Source: Viola odorata (taxonomy: Eukaryota > Streptophyta > Magnoliopsida > Malpighiales > Violaceae). Taken from it: 64,000 nt of DNA. This document shows, piece by piece, positions 46,642-56,450 of this stretch. Made by a program: the position numbers and the translations under genes. Below the pieces are notes generated by a model. That model saw only the letters and a program-made list of their open reading frames with translations. It ran no database searches and had not been told where the DNA came from. Each line of letters starts with the position of its first letter. Within the stretch, counting starts at the first letter, position 1. Where the stretch lies: NCBI GenBank assembly GCA_963691705.1, contig OY829541.1, forward strand, positions 51,852,377 to 51,916,376. The letters are read 5' to 3'.

Positions 46642-47749
46642 GGTTGTAGGCGGGGCTGCATAGCAACCTCCGCCTCTAACTCAGAAGAGGATCCCTCTCC
46701 CCTTGGTTTTTTCAAAACAGCAGCATCACCATAATTAACCTGAACATCAGTAAGCCCCTCCGATCCTCTCTTAACTCCAGCATGCTTGGGGATCGCGCAC
46801 TTCTTCTTCCTTGAGCGGTACATACAGGGACCCAACACCCCATATGTATAGATACTTTCCTCAACCCGGGATTTGCAGCGCGCCAACAAAATATCTGATT
46901 TCTTTTTTAAAGCAGCCAACTGCTCCTTAGACTCATATGGGCCTTTCTTAAAACTTTCACCAGTCTGATCAATACCAATCTGGACAGCATTATTCACCTG
47001 CTGTTGAGTGGAAAAAAATAATTGGCGAGCTTGAAACCGAACCGGTGTTGAGCAACCCCTTTTCCACGTCCACATCCACGGCTGACAGCCTATAATCCAT
47101 AGCCAAATTTGCCTGCAGACCATCGTCTAAACCAGCCAAAGGAACGAGGCTGATAGGAGACGTCCCAAACTCCACAGCAGGCGCTGGGCCTATACCAAGG
47201 ACACGCGGCCCAACAGAGAAGGAAGGTTGACCAATTGGCAGCGTTGACCCAGGAGAGGGCTTGACTCCTGATCCGCGAGATGGGCCTGCCAGACCTGGGC
47301 ATGGGCCCAAGAGCCCACCACTAAACGTACCAACCTACTGAACGGAAACATGTCCCTTATCCTTCGACCCACCTGTCTGCAAAACAGCCTCAACCTCACC
47401 CATTTTTTCTTTTTCCACGTCTACAGTAACAACAACCAATAAATTCCCAGAATTCAAACCAGCCTCCATTGAATTACCAGACATGGCCCCATAATTCCCC
47501 TCAATTAGTAAATTCTTAATTCTTGCCATCAGTTTCTCAATTATCACATCTTCATGGCAATTAACACCACTCATCAAATCCATATTTTGAAAATTACAAA
47601 CGTCTGGATTAATGGCAACATTTAAAGATTTCTGCCTAGCTGCCGTTACCGCCAACCTTGGCTACTCCGGACGACTAACACCACCCTCCGAGACCAATCG
47701 ACAACCCGTTATTGCATGTGAACCCGAGTTTTGCAGCGATGCGGACCTA
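46642..47749 (-). pseudogene. LINE ORF1, distal part
   Basis: Proline- and charge-rich low-complexity frames (47335-47655, 46638-47123) between the copia insertion and the endonuclease start. This fits the variable C-terminal half of plant L1 ORF1. Frames are shifted relative to one another, so it is broken. Confidence 0.55.
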
Positions 47750-47754
47750 TAGCC

Positions 47755-48006
47755 TGATGAGTTAATCTAGTTGCCTCCAGGAATTGTCCACTTATATTTT
47801 GCACGTTATGCATGTTTTAGGCAGTTAGAAGTTAGTGGTCAGTATTACATTTAGAAAACGTGGGATGTAATGTTAGTGGTGCAGTTATGTTTTTGTATTT
47901 ACTTATATTAAGAAAACCAGAAAATGATGCAATGAAGTTGAGCATCACCAAAATCCCCAGTGTTTTCTTTTTCATTTCGAATTTGTTACTGGTTTGAAAA
48001 CCAACA
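47755..48006. repeat. Left LTR of the copia element
   Basis: 252 bp with TG...CA ends. A TATA-like stretch is not obvious. Differences from the right LTR include CCAGG/CCAAG, CTTAT/CGTAT and GCACG/GCATG. Confidence 0.9.
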
Positions 48007-48053
48007 TTTGATAGCGGAGCTGCAGGTTACCGAAGCTGAAGATCATCAAAGCA

Positions 48054-51000
48054 ATGGCCAGTAAAGAAGAAGGAGATTCAAAGACACTTTCAGTTCTCAA
48101 ACCGACGACAAGAGGAGCCTCAATCCCGATCCAATATCCAATGTTAAGCGAGACGAACTACGACATATGGGCTGTCAAGATGAAGATAATCTTGCGTTCG
48201 CTAGGAGTATGGTCAGTGATCGAAGGTGAAGACACAGACGACGACAAAGATCAAGGCGCCATGGTAGCCATCTCTCAAGCTGTGCCAGATGACGTGATGA
48301 TGGCAATCGCGGAGAAGTAGACGGCAAAGGAGGCTTAGGACGCACTCAGGGAGATGCGGGTTGGTGAAGATCGCGTTAAGAAGGCACGCGTACATGTGCT
48401 AAAATGACAACTCAACAAGTTACACATGGAAGAGTCAGAGACAATAAATGATTTCTCCATGAAGCTCACTACACTGGTGGGTGAGATCCGCTCGCTGGGC
48501 ACGAAGCTCGACGATAGCGAAGTGGTTGAAAAACTTTTCAGCGCAGTTCTAGATAGATTTCTCCAGATTATTGGAACAATTGAGCAGTTTGGCGACACCG
48601 AGAAGATGTCGATTTCAGAGGCGATTGGTCGTCTCAGAACCTTCGAGGATGGACTCAAAGGGCGATTACATCCGAAGGGCAGTGGAGAACAGTTACTCTT
48701 TACCCAAGCAGAGTGGGAAGCAAGAATCCCAAAGGCAAAGAGAGATGAAGGTTCCTACAACAGCAAAAGAGAAGGACGTTACGGGAGAGGACGTGGTCGT
48801 GGGCGTGGGAATGGTGGAGGTAGAGGAAATGGTGAACGTTATAACGAAGACCGAAAGCCACGCAACTTCGGTAAATCCAGAGTGAAGTGTTTCAATTGTA
48901 ATGAATATGGTCACTTTGCAAAAGAGTGTCCTAGGCCAAACCGAAGAGAGAGGGCCAATCTTGTTACAACACAAACTGATGATGAACCGGCACTGTTGAT
49001 GGCTGAAATTTGTGTTCTCAACCACGCAATACAGAATGAACAGGTGTTACTACACGAAGACAAGGTGGTGCCAAAGATTAACAACACCTAAGACAAGGCT
49101 TGGTATTTAGATACCGGCGCTAGTAACCACATGACCGGCTGTATCGGAAAGTTTGCTGAAATTGATACAACCATTAAAGGATCAGTCAAATTTGGAGATG
49201 GCTCGGTTGTAGAAATACAAGGAAGAGGTTCAATATTATTTGAATGCTTCTCAGGTGAACATCGTGTACTCACTAATGTCTACTTCATCCCGAAGTTGAA
49301 GAGCAACATAATAAGCCTTGACCAGTTAGATGAGAACGGATGCAAAGTTGTAATCGAAGGAGGAGTAATGTCTATCTTGGACAGATCACAAAGGCTACTA
49401 GCAAAAGTGGACAGGTCAAGGAACCGGTTATATGTACTTAATATGGTACTAGCTCTACCCAAATGTCTTCTAGCAAGGAGCAAAGAAGAAGCCTGGCGCT
49501 GGCATGCAAGATACAGACATATAAATTTTCATGCTTTGAAGCTTCTAAGTCAGAAACAGATGGTGCGCGACTTGCCTATGATCGAGCATGAGGACCGCAT
49601 TTGCGATGGTTGTCTGATAGGAAAGCAACACCGAAATCCTTTTCCAGCAGTGGCAAAGTTTCGAGCAGAGTCACCTCTTGAACTGTGGCATGGAGATTTA
49701 TGCGGACCAATAAATCCTGCTACACACGGAGGCAAGCGCTATTGTCTATTATTGGTAGATGATTGTACCAGATACATGTGGCAGGTGCTGATCTGAAACA
49801 AAGACGAAGCATTTGAGGCATTCAAGAAGATCAAATCATCAGCAGAAATGGAGAAAGACAACAAGCTGAAGGCTTTGCGCACAGATCGTGGCGGCGAATT
49901 CACCTCAAATGAATTCGAGACTTACTGTGAGTTGTCAGGAATTAAGCGTTATCTCACGACTCCTTATTCTCCTCAGCAGAACGGAGTTGTTGAATGAAGA
50001 AATCAGACGATGGTAGGCATGGCAAGGAGTTTGTTAAAAAGCATGGGAGTTCCAGGCGAATTTTGGGGAGAAGCGGTATCAACTGCTGTATATCTCCTAA
50101 ATCGAGCACCAGCAAGAAGCGTCATCGGCAAAACTCCTTATGAGGCATACTACAATCGCAAGCCAACTGTTGATCATTTTCGCATCTTTGGATGTGTGGG
50201 ACACGTAAAAGATGTTACACCTCATCTTTCAAAACTTGCAGACAGAAGCAAACCAATGGTGTTTATTGGTTATGATTCAAATACAAAAGGCTATCGGATG
50301 TTTGATCCAAAGTCAAAACGATTAGTGGTGACACGGGATATCGTGTTCGAAGAGGAGAAGAAGTGGGAGTGGAGCAGATTCCCAGAAATAGAAACAGGAC
50401 CAGCAGGGAACACTCTTACAACACACTATTTTACCATAGCAGACGCATCTGATACGACAAGTCAGAAAGATAAAGAGGACCAGTGTGCTACACCAGTAAT
50501 GAACACAAGATCCAAAGCATCTATTTCAAACTCACCATATACTCCAGCAACTACTGTTGAAAAATCAGCATCGACATCTGATGAGGGTTCATCAGTAGGA
50601 CCGTAGGGTAAGCGTGGCATCAAAAGCTTGTACGATGCAACAGTCCCAATAGAATTGCAGTATTCGAGTTTGTGCTTACTAGGAGAAGAGGAGCCATCGA
50701 GTGTTGAAGAAGCCAAGGCAGATCTGATGTGGAGAAGAGCAATGGAGGAGGAAATTTCTTCTATTCAAGAAAATGAAACTTGGAAGCTTGTTTCATTACC
50801 TGTTAGCTAGAAACCTATAGGTCTAAAGTGGGTTTTCAAGCTAAAGAAGGACGCTCAAGGCAGAATTGTGAAGCACAAGGCGAGATTAGTGGCAAAGGGG
50901 TACGTTCAACGACAAGGCATAGACTTTGATGAAGTTTTCGCCCCTGTTGCTCGGCTAGAGACAGTACGATTGTTGATCTCTATTGCGGCACATGAAGGAT

Positions 51001-52235
51001 GGGAGATACATCATATGGATATGAAGTCAGCTTTCCTAAATGGTGTCTTAGAAGAGGAAGTGTATGTCATTCAACCGCCGGGTTTTGAAATAAGAGAAGA
51101 GCACAAGGTGTTAAAACTGCACAAAGCACTATACGGTTTGCGTCAAGTGCCTAGAGCTTGGAACTCAAAATTGGACAAGTCATTGAAGACACTCGGTTTT
51201 GTGAGGTGTTCGCTAGAGCATGTCGTGTACATGAGAAATCAAGGTAAAGAGAATTTGATTGTTGGAGTCTACGTGGATGATTTAATCATCACTGGAGAGT
51301 ATATTCAAGACATAGAGAATTTCAAATCACAGATGAAGAAAGTGTTTAGCATGAGTGATCTTGGGTTACTAAGTTATTATCTGGGAATTGAAGTCTGTCA
51401 GGATTCTCAAAGGATTACACTCAGCCAGTCGACGTATGCAAGAAAAGTTTTAGATAAATGCGGCATAAAAGATTGCAACCCTTCACAAATCCCGATGGAA
51501 CCTCGCTTGAAACTGAGCAAGGAAAGCACAAGTCCACCTGTAGACACAACTTTATACCGAAGTATTGTTGGCAGTTTAAGATACCTACTGCGCACGCGCC
51601 CAGATTTGGCATTCTCTGTTGGCATGGTGAGTAGGTACATGGAGAAGCCCACAACAGAGCACATGGCTGCAGTGAAGCATATACTACGGTACGTGAAAGG
51701 AACTTCAAACCTTGGCTGCGTTTATGTAAAGAAGGAAGGAAGCTTGGAGCTGATCGGTTACTCTGATAGTGACCTAGCTGGTGATACTGATGACATGAAG
51801 AGTACCTCAGGTTTCATATTCTTTCTTGGGTCAAATCCTATTAGCTGGTGTTCGCAAAAACAGAAAGTGGTTGCGTTATCTTCCTGTGAAGCAGAGTACA
51901 TCGCTGCCTGTACAGCAACATGTCAAGGAGTATGGATGGGACGATTGTTGGCAGATCTGTTAAAGACCGAAGTTAAGAAAGTGGTTCTAAAGGTCGATAA
52001 TCAGTCCACAATTGCATTGAGCAAGAATTCAGTTCACCATGAGAGGAGCAAACACATCGATACCCGATTCCACTACATTAGAGATTGTGTTCAATCAGGA
52101 ATGATTGAAATCCAACATGTTTATACAGAAGATCAGCGTGCTGATATTCTGACAAAGTCACTTGCAAGATTGAAGTTCTTGGAGATGAGAGACGAAACTG
52201 GTGTGCAGATCGTCAGTGGAGGACAACAAGCTTAA
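48054..52235 (+). pseudogene. copia gag-pol, many stops in gag and integrase, open RT/RNase H
   Basis: Gag starts MASKEEGDSKTLSVLKPTTR and carries the knuckle CFNCNEYGHFAKEC. The protease site WYLDTGASNHMTG is at about 49100. Integrase shows the zinc motif region, GKQHRNPFP, DLCGPI, LRTDRGGEF and YSPQQNGVVE. RT has [23 protein letters not shown] and YVDDLIITG, and RNase H has SDSDLAGD and SSCEAEYIA. In-frame stops are at 48318, 48336, 48405, 49089, about 49795, 49995, 50604 and 50808. The frame from about 50811 to 52235 is fully open. Several stops fit CGA to TGA or TGG to TAG changes. Confidence 0.9.
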
Positions 52236-52244
52236 GGAGGAGAT

Positions 52245-52496
52245 TGATGAGTTAATCTAGTTGCCTCCAAGAATTGTCCACGTATATTTTGCATGTTATG
52301 CATGTTTTAGGCAGTTAGAAGTTAGTGGTCAATATTACATTTAGAAAACGTGGGATGTAATGTTAGTGGTGCAGTTATGTTTTTGTATTTACTTATATTA
52401 AGAAAACCAGAAAATGATGCAATGAAGTTGAGCATCACCAAAATCCTCAGTGTTTTCTTTTTCATTTCCAATTTGTTACTGGTTTGAAAACCAACA
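52245..52496. repeat. Right LTR of the copia element
   Basis: 252 bp, same ends as the left LTR, followed by the TAGCC duplication. Confidence 0.9.
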
Positions 52497-52501
52497 TAGC
52501 C

Positions 52502-52960
52502 ACCATGGATTTGTCCTTTATGCCTGCTCCTCTCAACGTTGATACGACCATCATACTGACGGTGTGCCATCTTATCAGATGATACCCGTAAATCCGCACT
52601 AAAAGGCAGCACAACGGTCTCACTAGCTCCGGCAGAATTCCAGCCAAGACAGTTCTTATGAATATGGCCCATCACACCACAATAGTAACAGAAATTTGGC
52701 AACCTCTCATATTGAAAATACAAACAAATTTTCGCTCCATCATCAACATCAAATAATAAACTTCTGACTAACGGTAAATCAACTTGAAGGCGAGCCTGGA
52801 ATCTAACGTAATTCCGGTAGCTCCTAATATCAGACTCCCCTACAGAAACAAAAATAACACCCATCATACTAGCAATCCCCTTCAAATTATCCTTAGTGCG
52901 TAGGGTGAAAGGTAAATCGAAAACACGGGTCGTAAATCAGTTTCTAGGATTCGCCTGTTA
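52502..52960 (-). pseudogene. LINE ORF1, proximal part with zinc knuckle
   Basis: The minus strand reads VFDLPFTLRTKDNLKGIASM, then YVRFQARLQVDLPLVRSLLF, then a CCHC knuckle region CYYCGVMGHIHKNC. This is the RNA-binding ORF1 protein of plant L1 elements (DUF4283 and zinc-knuckle type). The frame is cut by the copia LTR at 52501 and resumes past 47750. Confidence 0.8.
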
Positions 52961-53129
52961 GTGGCAACTTTTGCTGCTCTTTTACCCTTGGCTTTCTTCA
53001 CTGTGAGATCATGTGATGATAAATATAAATAGCGATTATATTTTTCTAATAAGAAGATAGTTCTAGCAGATTAACATCTCAAAATCATTAAGTAATTTAT
53101 AACTAATCAATTCTTAGACATTGAATCAT

Positions 53130-53300
53130 GAGAGGTCCTTCTACAAATTTATGCAAGTTACTTAACTTTTATAAGATTACAAATGAATATTTTGGGCATA
53201 TAAAAGGAGGAAACCAATATAATTTGTTGAATCCAGAATACATTGGGCATCTCAAGAAGTTTATACGTATAGTCGAGAAATCACTGTATAAATAACTGTG
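53130..53300 (+). pseudogene. Fragment of an ABHD17-type hydrolase gene (exon 5 piece)
   Basis: 53199-53290 matches 41881-41965 of the intact hydrolase gene. It includes an exact run GGGCATCTCAAGAAGTTTAT followed by ACGTA, and AAAGGAGGAAACCA. Translation gives KGGNQYNLLNPEYIGHLKKF and then a stop at about 53296. The catalytic His has become Gln (GGNQ for GGNH). The rest of the gene is absent, so this is a relic of a paralogue or local duplication. Confidence 0.75.
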
Positions 53301-53348
53301 GATATTTCTTGCTGAGTTTCTCAACCTTAAGTTGATAGTGTTGCATAG

Positions 53349-53660
53349 TTGAGAAATCATTGTATAAGGAGATTTCTATTTGATGAGGCTATCCAAGGGA
53401 AGGGAACCCCAAAAAATCTCGTGGAGAAGACTCTTCGCGGAGCATCACTCAAGAAATGGAGTAGAAATACTTTTGGGTCAGTTTCGAAGGCTATCAAAGA
53501 AAAACGAGAGCACTTGGGCTGGTTGCATTTGTTTTCAAAAATTCCGTCAGTTACTAGGGATCTTGAGAAGCTTATTCATAGAGATAAAATAATGTGGCAG
53601 CAGAGATCTCGGCGTTATGAATGGAACCAAGGGACAAGAATATGATTTATTTTCATGCTC
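53349..53660 (+). mobile_element. LINE ORF2 fragment, plus strand
   Basis: LKKWSRNTFGSVSKAIKEKR, LEKLIHRDKIMWQQRSR and a shifted YFHARA match the linker between endonuclease and RT of the LINE at 42530-52970. It is truncated on both sides. Confidence 0.75.
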
Positions 53661-53689
53661 GGGCTAGTTAACAAACTCCTATCAGCATT

Positions 53690-55375
53690 TTGAAACAGCT
53701 CATCAAGTAAGTGCAGATTGCTTGCACTGAGTTAATCAAAATCTCTTTTCTCACTTGTGAAATGTTTTTCTCTTTCCAACCACTCAATTTCTTACACAGT
53801 CAATCTCCAATATTGCTAAACATTGTCTTCTTTGATTGACCAAAGTAACCGGGAGGCCAAAATACTTAGAGTGATGATTGACACACTTCATCCCAAAAAA
53901 AATGACATATATCTTGCTTGGCATTTGTACTCACATTTCGACTGAATGAAACTTTTGATTTTGCTAGACAAAACCTTCTGGCCTAAAGCTAGTTCATAGT
54001 CCACCAAAATTTTAGTAATCACTTTCGCTTTCACTAATATAGCTCTTGTGAAGATCAGACTATCATCTGCATAAAACAAATGAGAGGAGCTTGCCGAGCA
54101 ACCTGAACCCTATGAATTAACCTCTATCATTCGCATCTACTAGCATGGCTGACAAACCTTTCGCACAAAGGATGAAAAGGTAAGGTGAGAGGGGGTCCCT
54201 TGACGGAGGTCACTTTCTGGATTAAACACCGATCCTAGGCTCCCATTGATCAGCGCAAAATATGAGTTTGTCTTAAAGTAGCGCTAGGGACGGATCCACT
54301 TGAGGACAAAGGCGGTAACCCACCCTGACCCAATCATTTTTTTTTTTTACTAAACCCATTAGCCCTCTCCTCTCCTCGACCAAATCAAATCCCTAGTCTC
54401 TGCCTCTCTTCTTACTACATTGGCAATACAATTGTAAAAAGTATTGTGGAAGAGAAGACGTAGACAATGTGCTAATTATCACAACCGTTTGATCTTGGTT
54501 GACTTCTTTGGTCAACCAGATCAATGGTTGAGATCAAAGTTGACTCTCCCTTTGATATATGTTTTTAGCTCGAGTCTATGGTACGAGCAATTTCGCCCGA
54601 AAATGAACAAAAACTCGAACCGAAAATGTTAAAACGTAGAATAAAATAATCTGAAATAATTAGCATACAGTGAGCAACGAAAATTTCGCTACATAGCTCG
54701 ATAAAAATTCGCTTATAATGTGACAAGTTCGAACAGAAAAAATGCTAAAATAAAAAATTGAACTAAATGCAACGAGATAGAAAATTAATAAAAAATAAGT
54801 AGCTAGTGAGAGAAATTATTTGACCATTAGTTTCGAGAATTTTACTCAGAACCAATATGAGTTTGAATGGGAAAAGCGATAAAAATGCGAAAAAACTATG
54901 AAATAAAATTTAAATTATAAGAATTTGTATATTGTATGAATTTTAGTGTATAATTAATTTTTTTTTATATCGTCTTCTTATTTATCTTTTTGTTAAGTTT
55001 ATTTAAATATTTGTTATTTAGTGACGGATATAAATACTCTAAAGTATTTTTTCATTTTTTCATTTTTTCGTTCAGCTCGTTTCCCTTCCCTTTAAAATAC
55101 AAAAAAAAAAAATTCGAGGCCTCCCCTGAAAATAATTCCTGAATCCGTCCCTGAGTAGCGCATAACCAAATCCACCCACCCGGAATCAAAACCAAGGTTT
55201 ATCATAATTTGGTGTAGATAGCTCCACTCCACTCTATCATAAGCCTTCATCATATCTAGCTTCACATTTATCCATTTTCGACTCGAACGCTTATTCTGCA
55301 TAATATGAAACATCTCTTGCGCAACACAAACATTAGTAGGTAAACTGGTCATTACAATTATAAGATCTAGACTAT
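53690..55375 (-). mobile_element. LINE ORF2 fragment, minus strand, split by a hAT element
   Basis: Minus-strand RT pieces read NVCVAQEMFHIMQNKRS, LDMMKAYDRVEW and DLVMRY. After the hAT insertion they continue FKTNSYFALINGSLG, DLRQGTPS and MFYADDSLIF. The order matches RT of the other LINE. Both ends are truncated and several stops exist. Confidence 0.8.
54285..55153. mobile_element. Non-autonomous hAT element inserted in LINE sequence
   Basis: The 869-bp element has ends TAGGGACGGATCCA and TGAATCCGTCCCTG, an imperfect inverted repeat of hAT type. A perfect 8-bp duplication AGTAGCGC flanks it (54277-54284, 55154-55161). The LINE reading frame is continuous when the element and one duplicate are removed. 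There is no transposase frame. The interior is AT-rich. Confidence 0.85.
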
Positions 55376-55719
55376 TAAATTAATTTATAGTTAATTAATA
55401 ATACAATATTTAGTTTAAAGTGTCGTTACGTCACCATAAAAATCACCTTAATTGATCATTTTTAAAAACCCAAACTAAACAAGCCCTACAAATACTTCTA
55501 TGCCCTTTTGAGGATAATCTTAAATATTAGACATTTTTATGTCATTTTGGCTTTCAAGAAAGAAATAAACGAAACATTCCATTTATTTATTCAACGTTCG
55601 CAATAAATAAATGTTTGTAAAATAGATGGACCAATAAATATCCCTCATTTATTTATAAATAAACCCCCACCCCAGACCCTTCACTTCTGGATCAAAACAA
55701 GAGTTACAAAACCAAAGAG

Positions 55720-55940
55720 AAAGCCGATCAAGGACCTGATGGGTGGAGTTCGCGGTGACCGAGTACAATAAGCGGGAGAGTAAGGATTTGAAGCTAAAGA
55801 AAGTAGAGCAAGGGTTCTCTCGGGTGGTAGCCGGGATAGATTATCGGCTCATTCTGGCGACGTTGAGAAGTACGAAGCGATTGTTTGGGAGAAAGTGTGG
55901 CTGCATCTCAAGAATCTGACCTCCTTTGCCCATGGTCATG
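55720..55940 (+). pseudogene. Phytocystatin pseudogene
   Basis: KPIKDLM, then in another frame VEFAVTEYNKRESKDLKL and RVVAGIDYRLIL, then again shifted KYEAIVWEKVWLHLKNLTSF. These are, in order, the cystatin N-terminal strand, the FAV-N helix motif, the QxVxG loop (here RVVAG) and the C-terminal W motif. Two frameshifts and a short deletion near 55740 break it. There is no ATG with a signal peptide upstream. By family knowledge cystatins inhibit papain-like proteases. This copy cannot make one. Confidence 0.8.
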
Positions 55941-56450
55941 GGTTAATCAATGTTTATTACATCTTTAAAATAAATTACTATTATATTAATAGTTTCTGCT
56001 ACGTAAGAAAGTTGCACTCTACTGCCGATAGAAATGTGTGTTTTTTGATTGATTTTTTTTTCTCTTATAATATTATTATGGAATTGAACCGGTTCTTAAT
56101 AATCGGTCCAATTCTATTTTACCTAAATTAACCATACTCAATCAATTTATTAAAAGAGTCAACTTGCTAAAACAGTCGCACTAGTCTAAGAGGTTAACTG
56201 TTTTCATACGCTAAGGATAAAATCACGGGTCATGCTAATTTCTAACACAAGCTCTTCCCTAATCACCGACGCGTCGTTCTGCTAGCTTCTAACTTTGTAA
56301 CCAAAACTTTCATATTTGTCACCGCCAAAACTTTCATATTCCAGAAATACCCTTCTAGTCGTCGATCAACCTCCCTCTCCTCCTCCACCACGCCACCATT
56401 GTCTCCTAAAACCCTAGAAAAAAATTCCAATCCAAATCTAATTATCCCTT
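55941..56450. other. Intergenic and ATG16 leader
   Basis: AT-rich, then a pyrimidine-rich leader with AAACCCTAG (telo-box-like, about 56408) just before ATG16. No gene. Confidence 0.5.

Larger units (their letters stand above)
47755..52496 (+). mobile_element. Ty1-copia LTR retrotransposon inserted in the LINE
   Basis: LTRs of 252 bp (47755-48006 and 52245-52496) begin TGATGAGTTAATC and end AACCAACA. The 5-bp duplication TAGCC flanks both sides (47750-47754, 52497-52501). A polypurine tract AAGGAGGAGAT precedes the right LTR. The primer site after the left LTR reads TTGATAGCGGAGC. The two LTRs differ at six sites that I could see, so this insertion is older than the gypsy-derived one at 18836. 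Domain order gag, protease, integrase, RT, RNase H is copia type. Confidence 0.93.
42530..52970 (-). mobile_element. L1-type LINE with RNase H domain, decayed and split by a copia element
   Basis: Read on the minus strand the order is an ORF1 with zinc knuckle (52960-52502, continuing 47749-46642), endonuclease (from 46641), reverse transcriptase, zinc-binding RVT domain and an RNase H-like domain (to 42774). An A-rich tail follows (plus-strand T-rich run about 42530-42562). This is the plant L1 plan. The copia element 47755-52496 sits inside ORF1. Excluding it, the LINE is about 5.7 kb. Several stops and frameshifts show it is dead. The 5' edge near 52970 is approximate and I could not define a target duplication. 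Confidence 0.85.

Noticed and set aside
53349..55375. Twin-priming 5' inversion of one LINE insertion
   Set aside because: In twin priming the inverted piece lies on the 5' side of the 3' segment. Here it lies on the 3' side for either choice of main strand.
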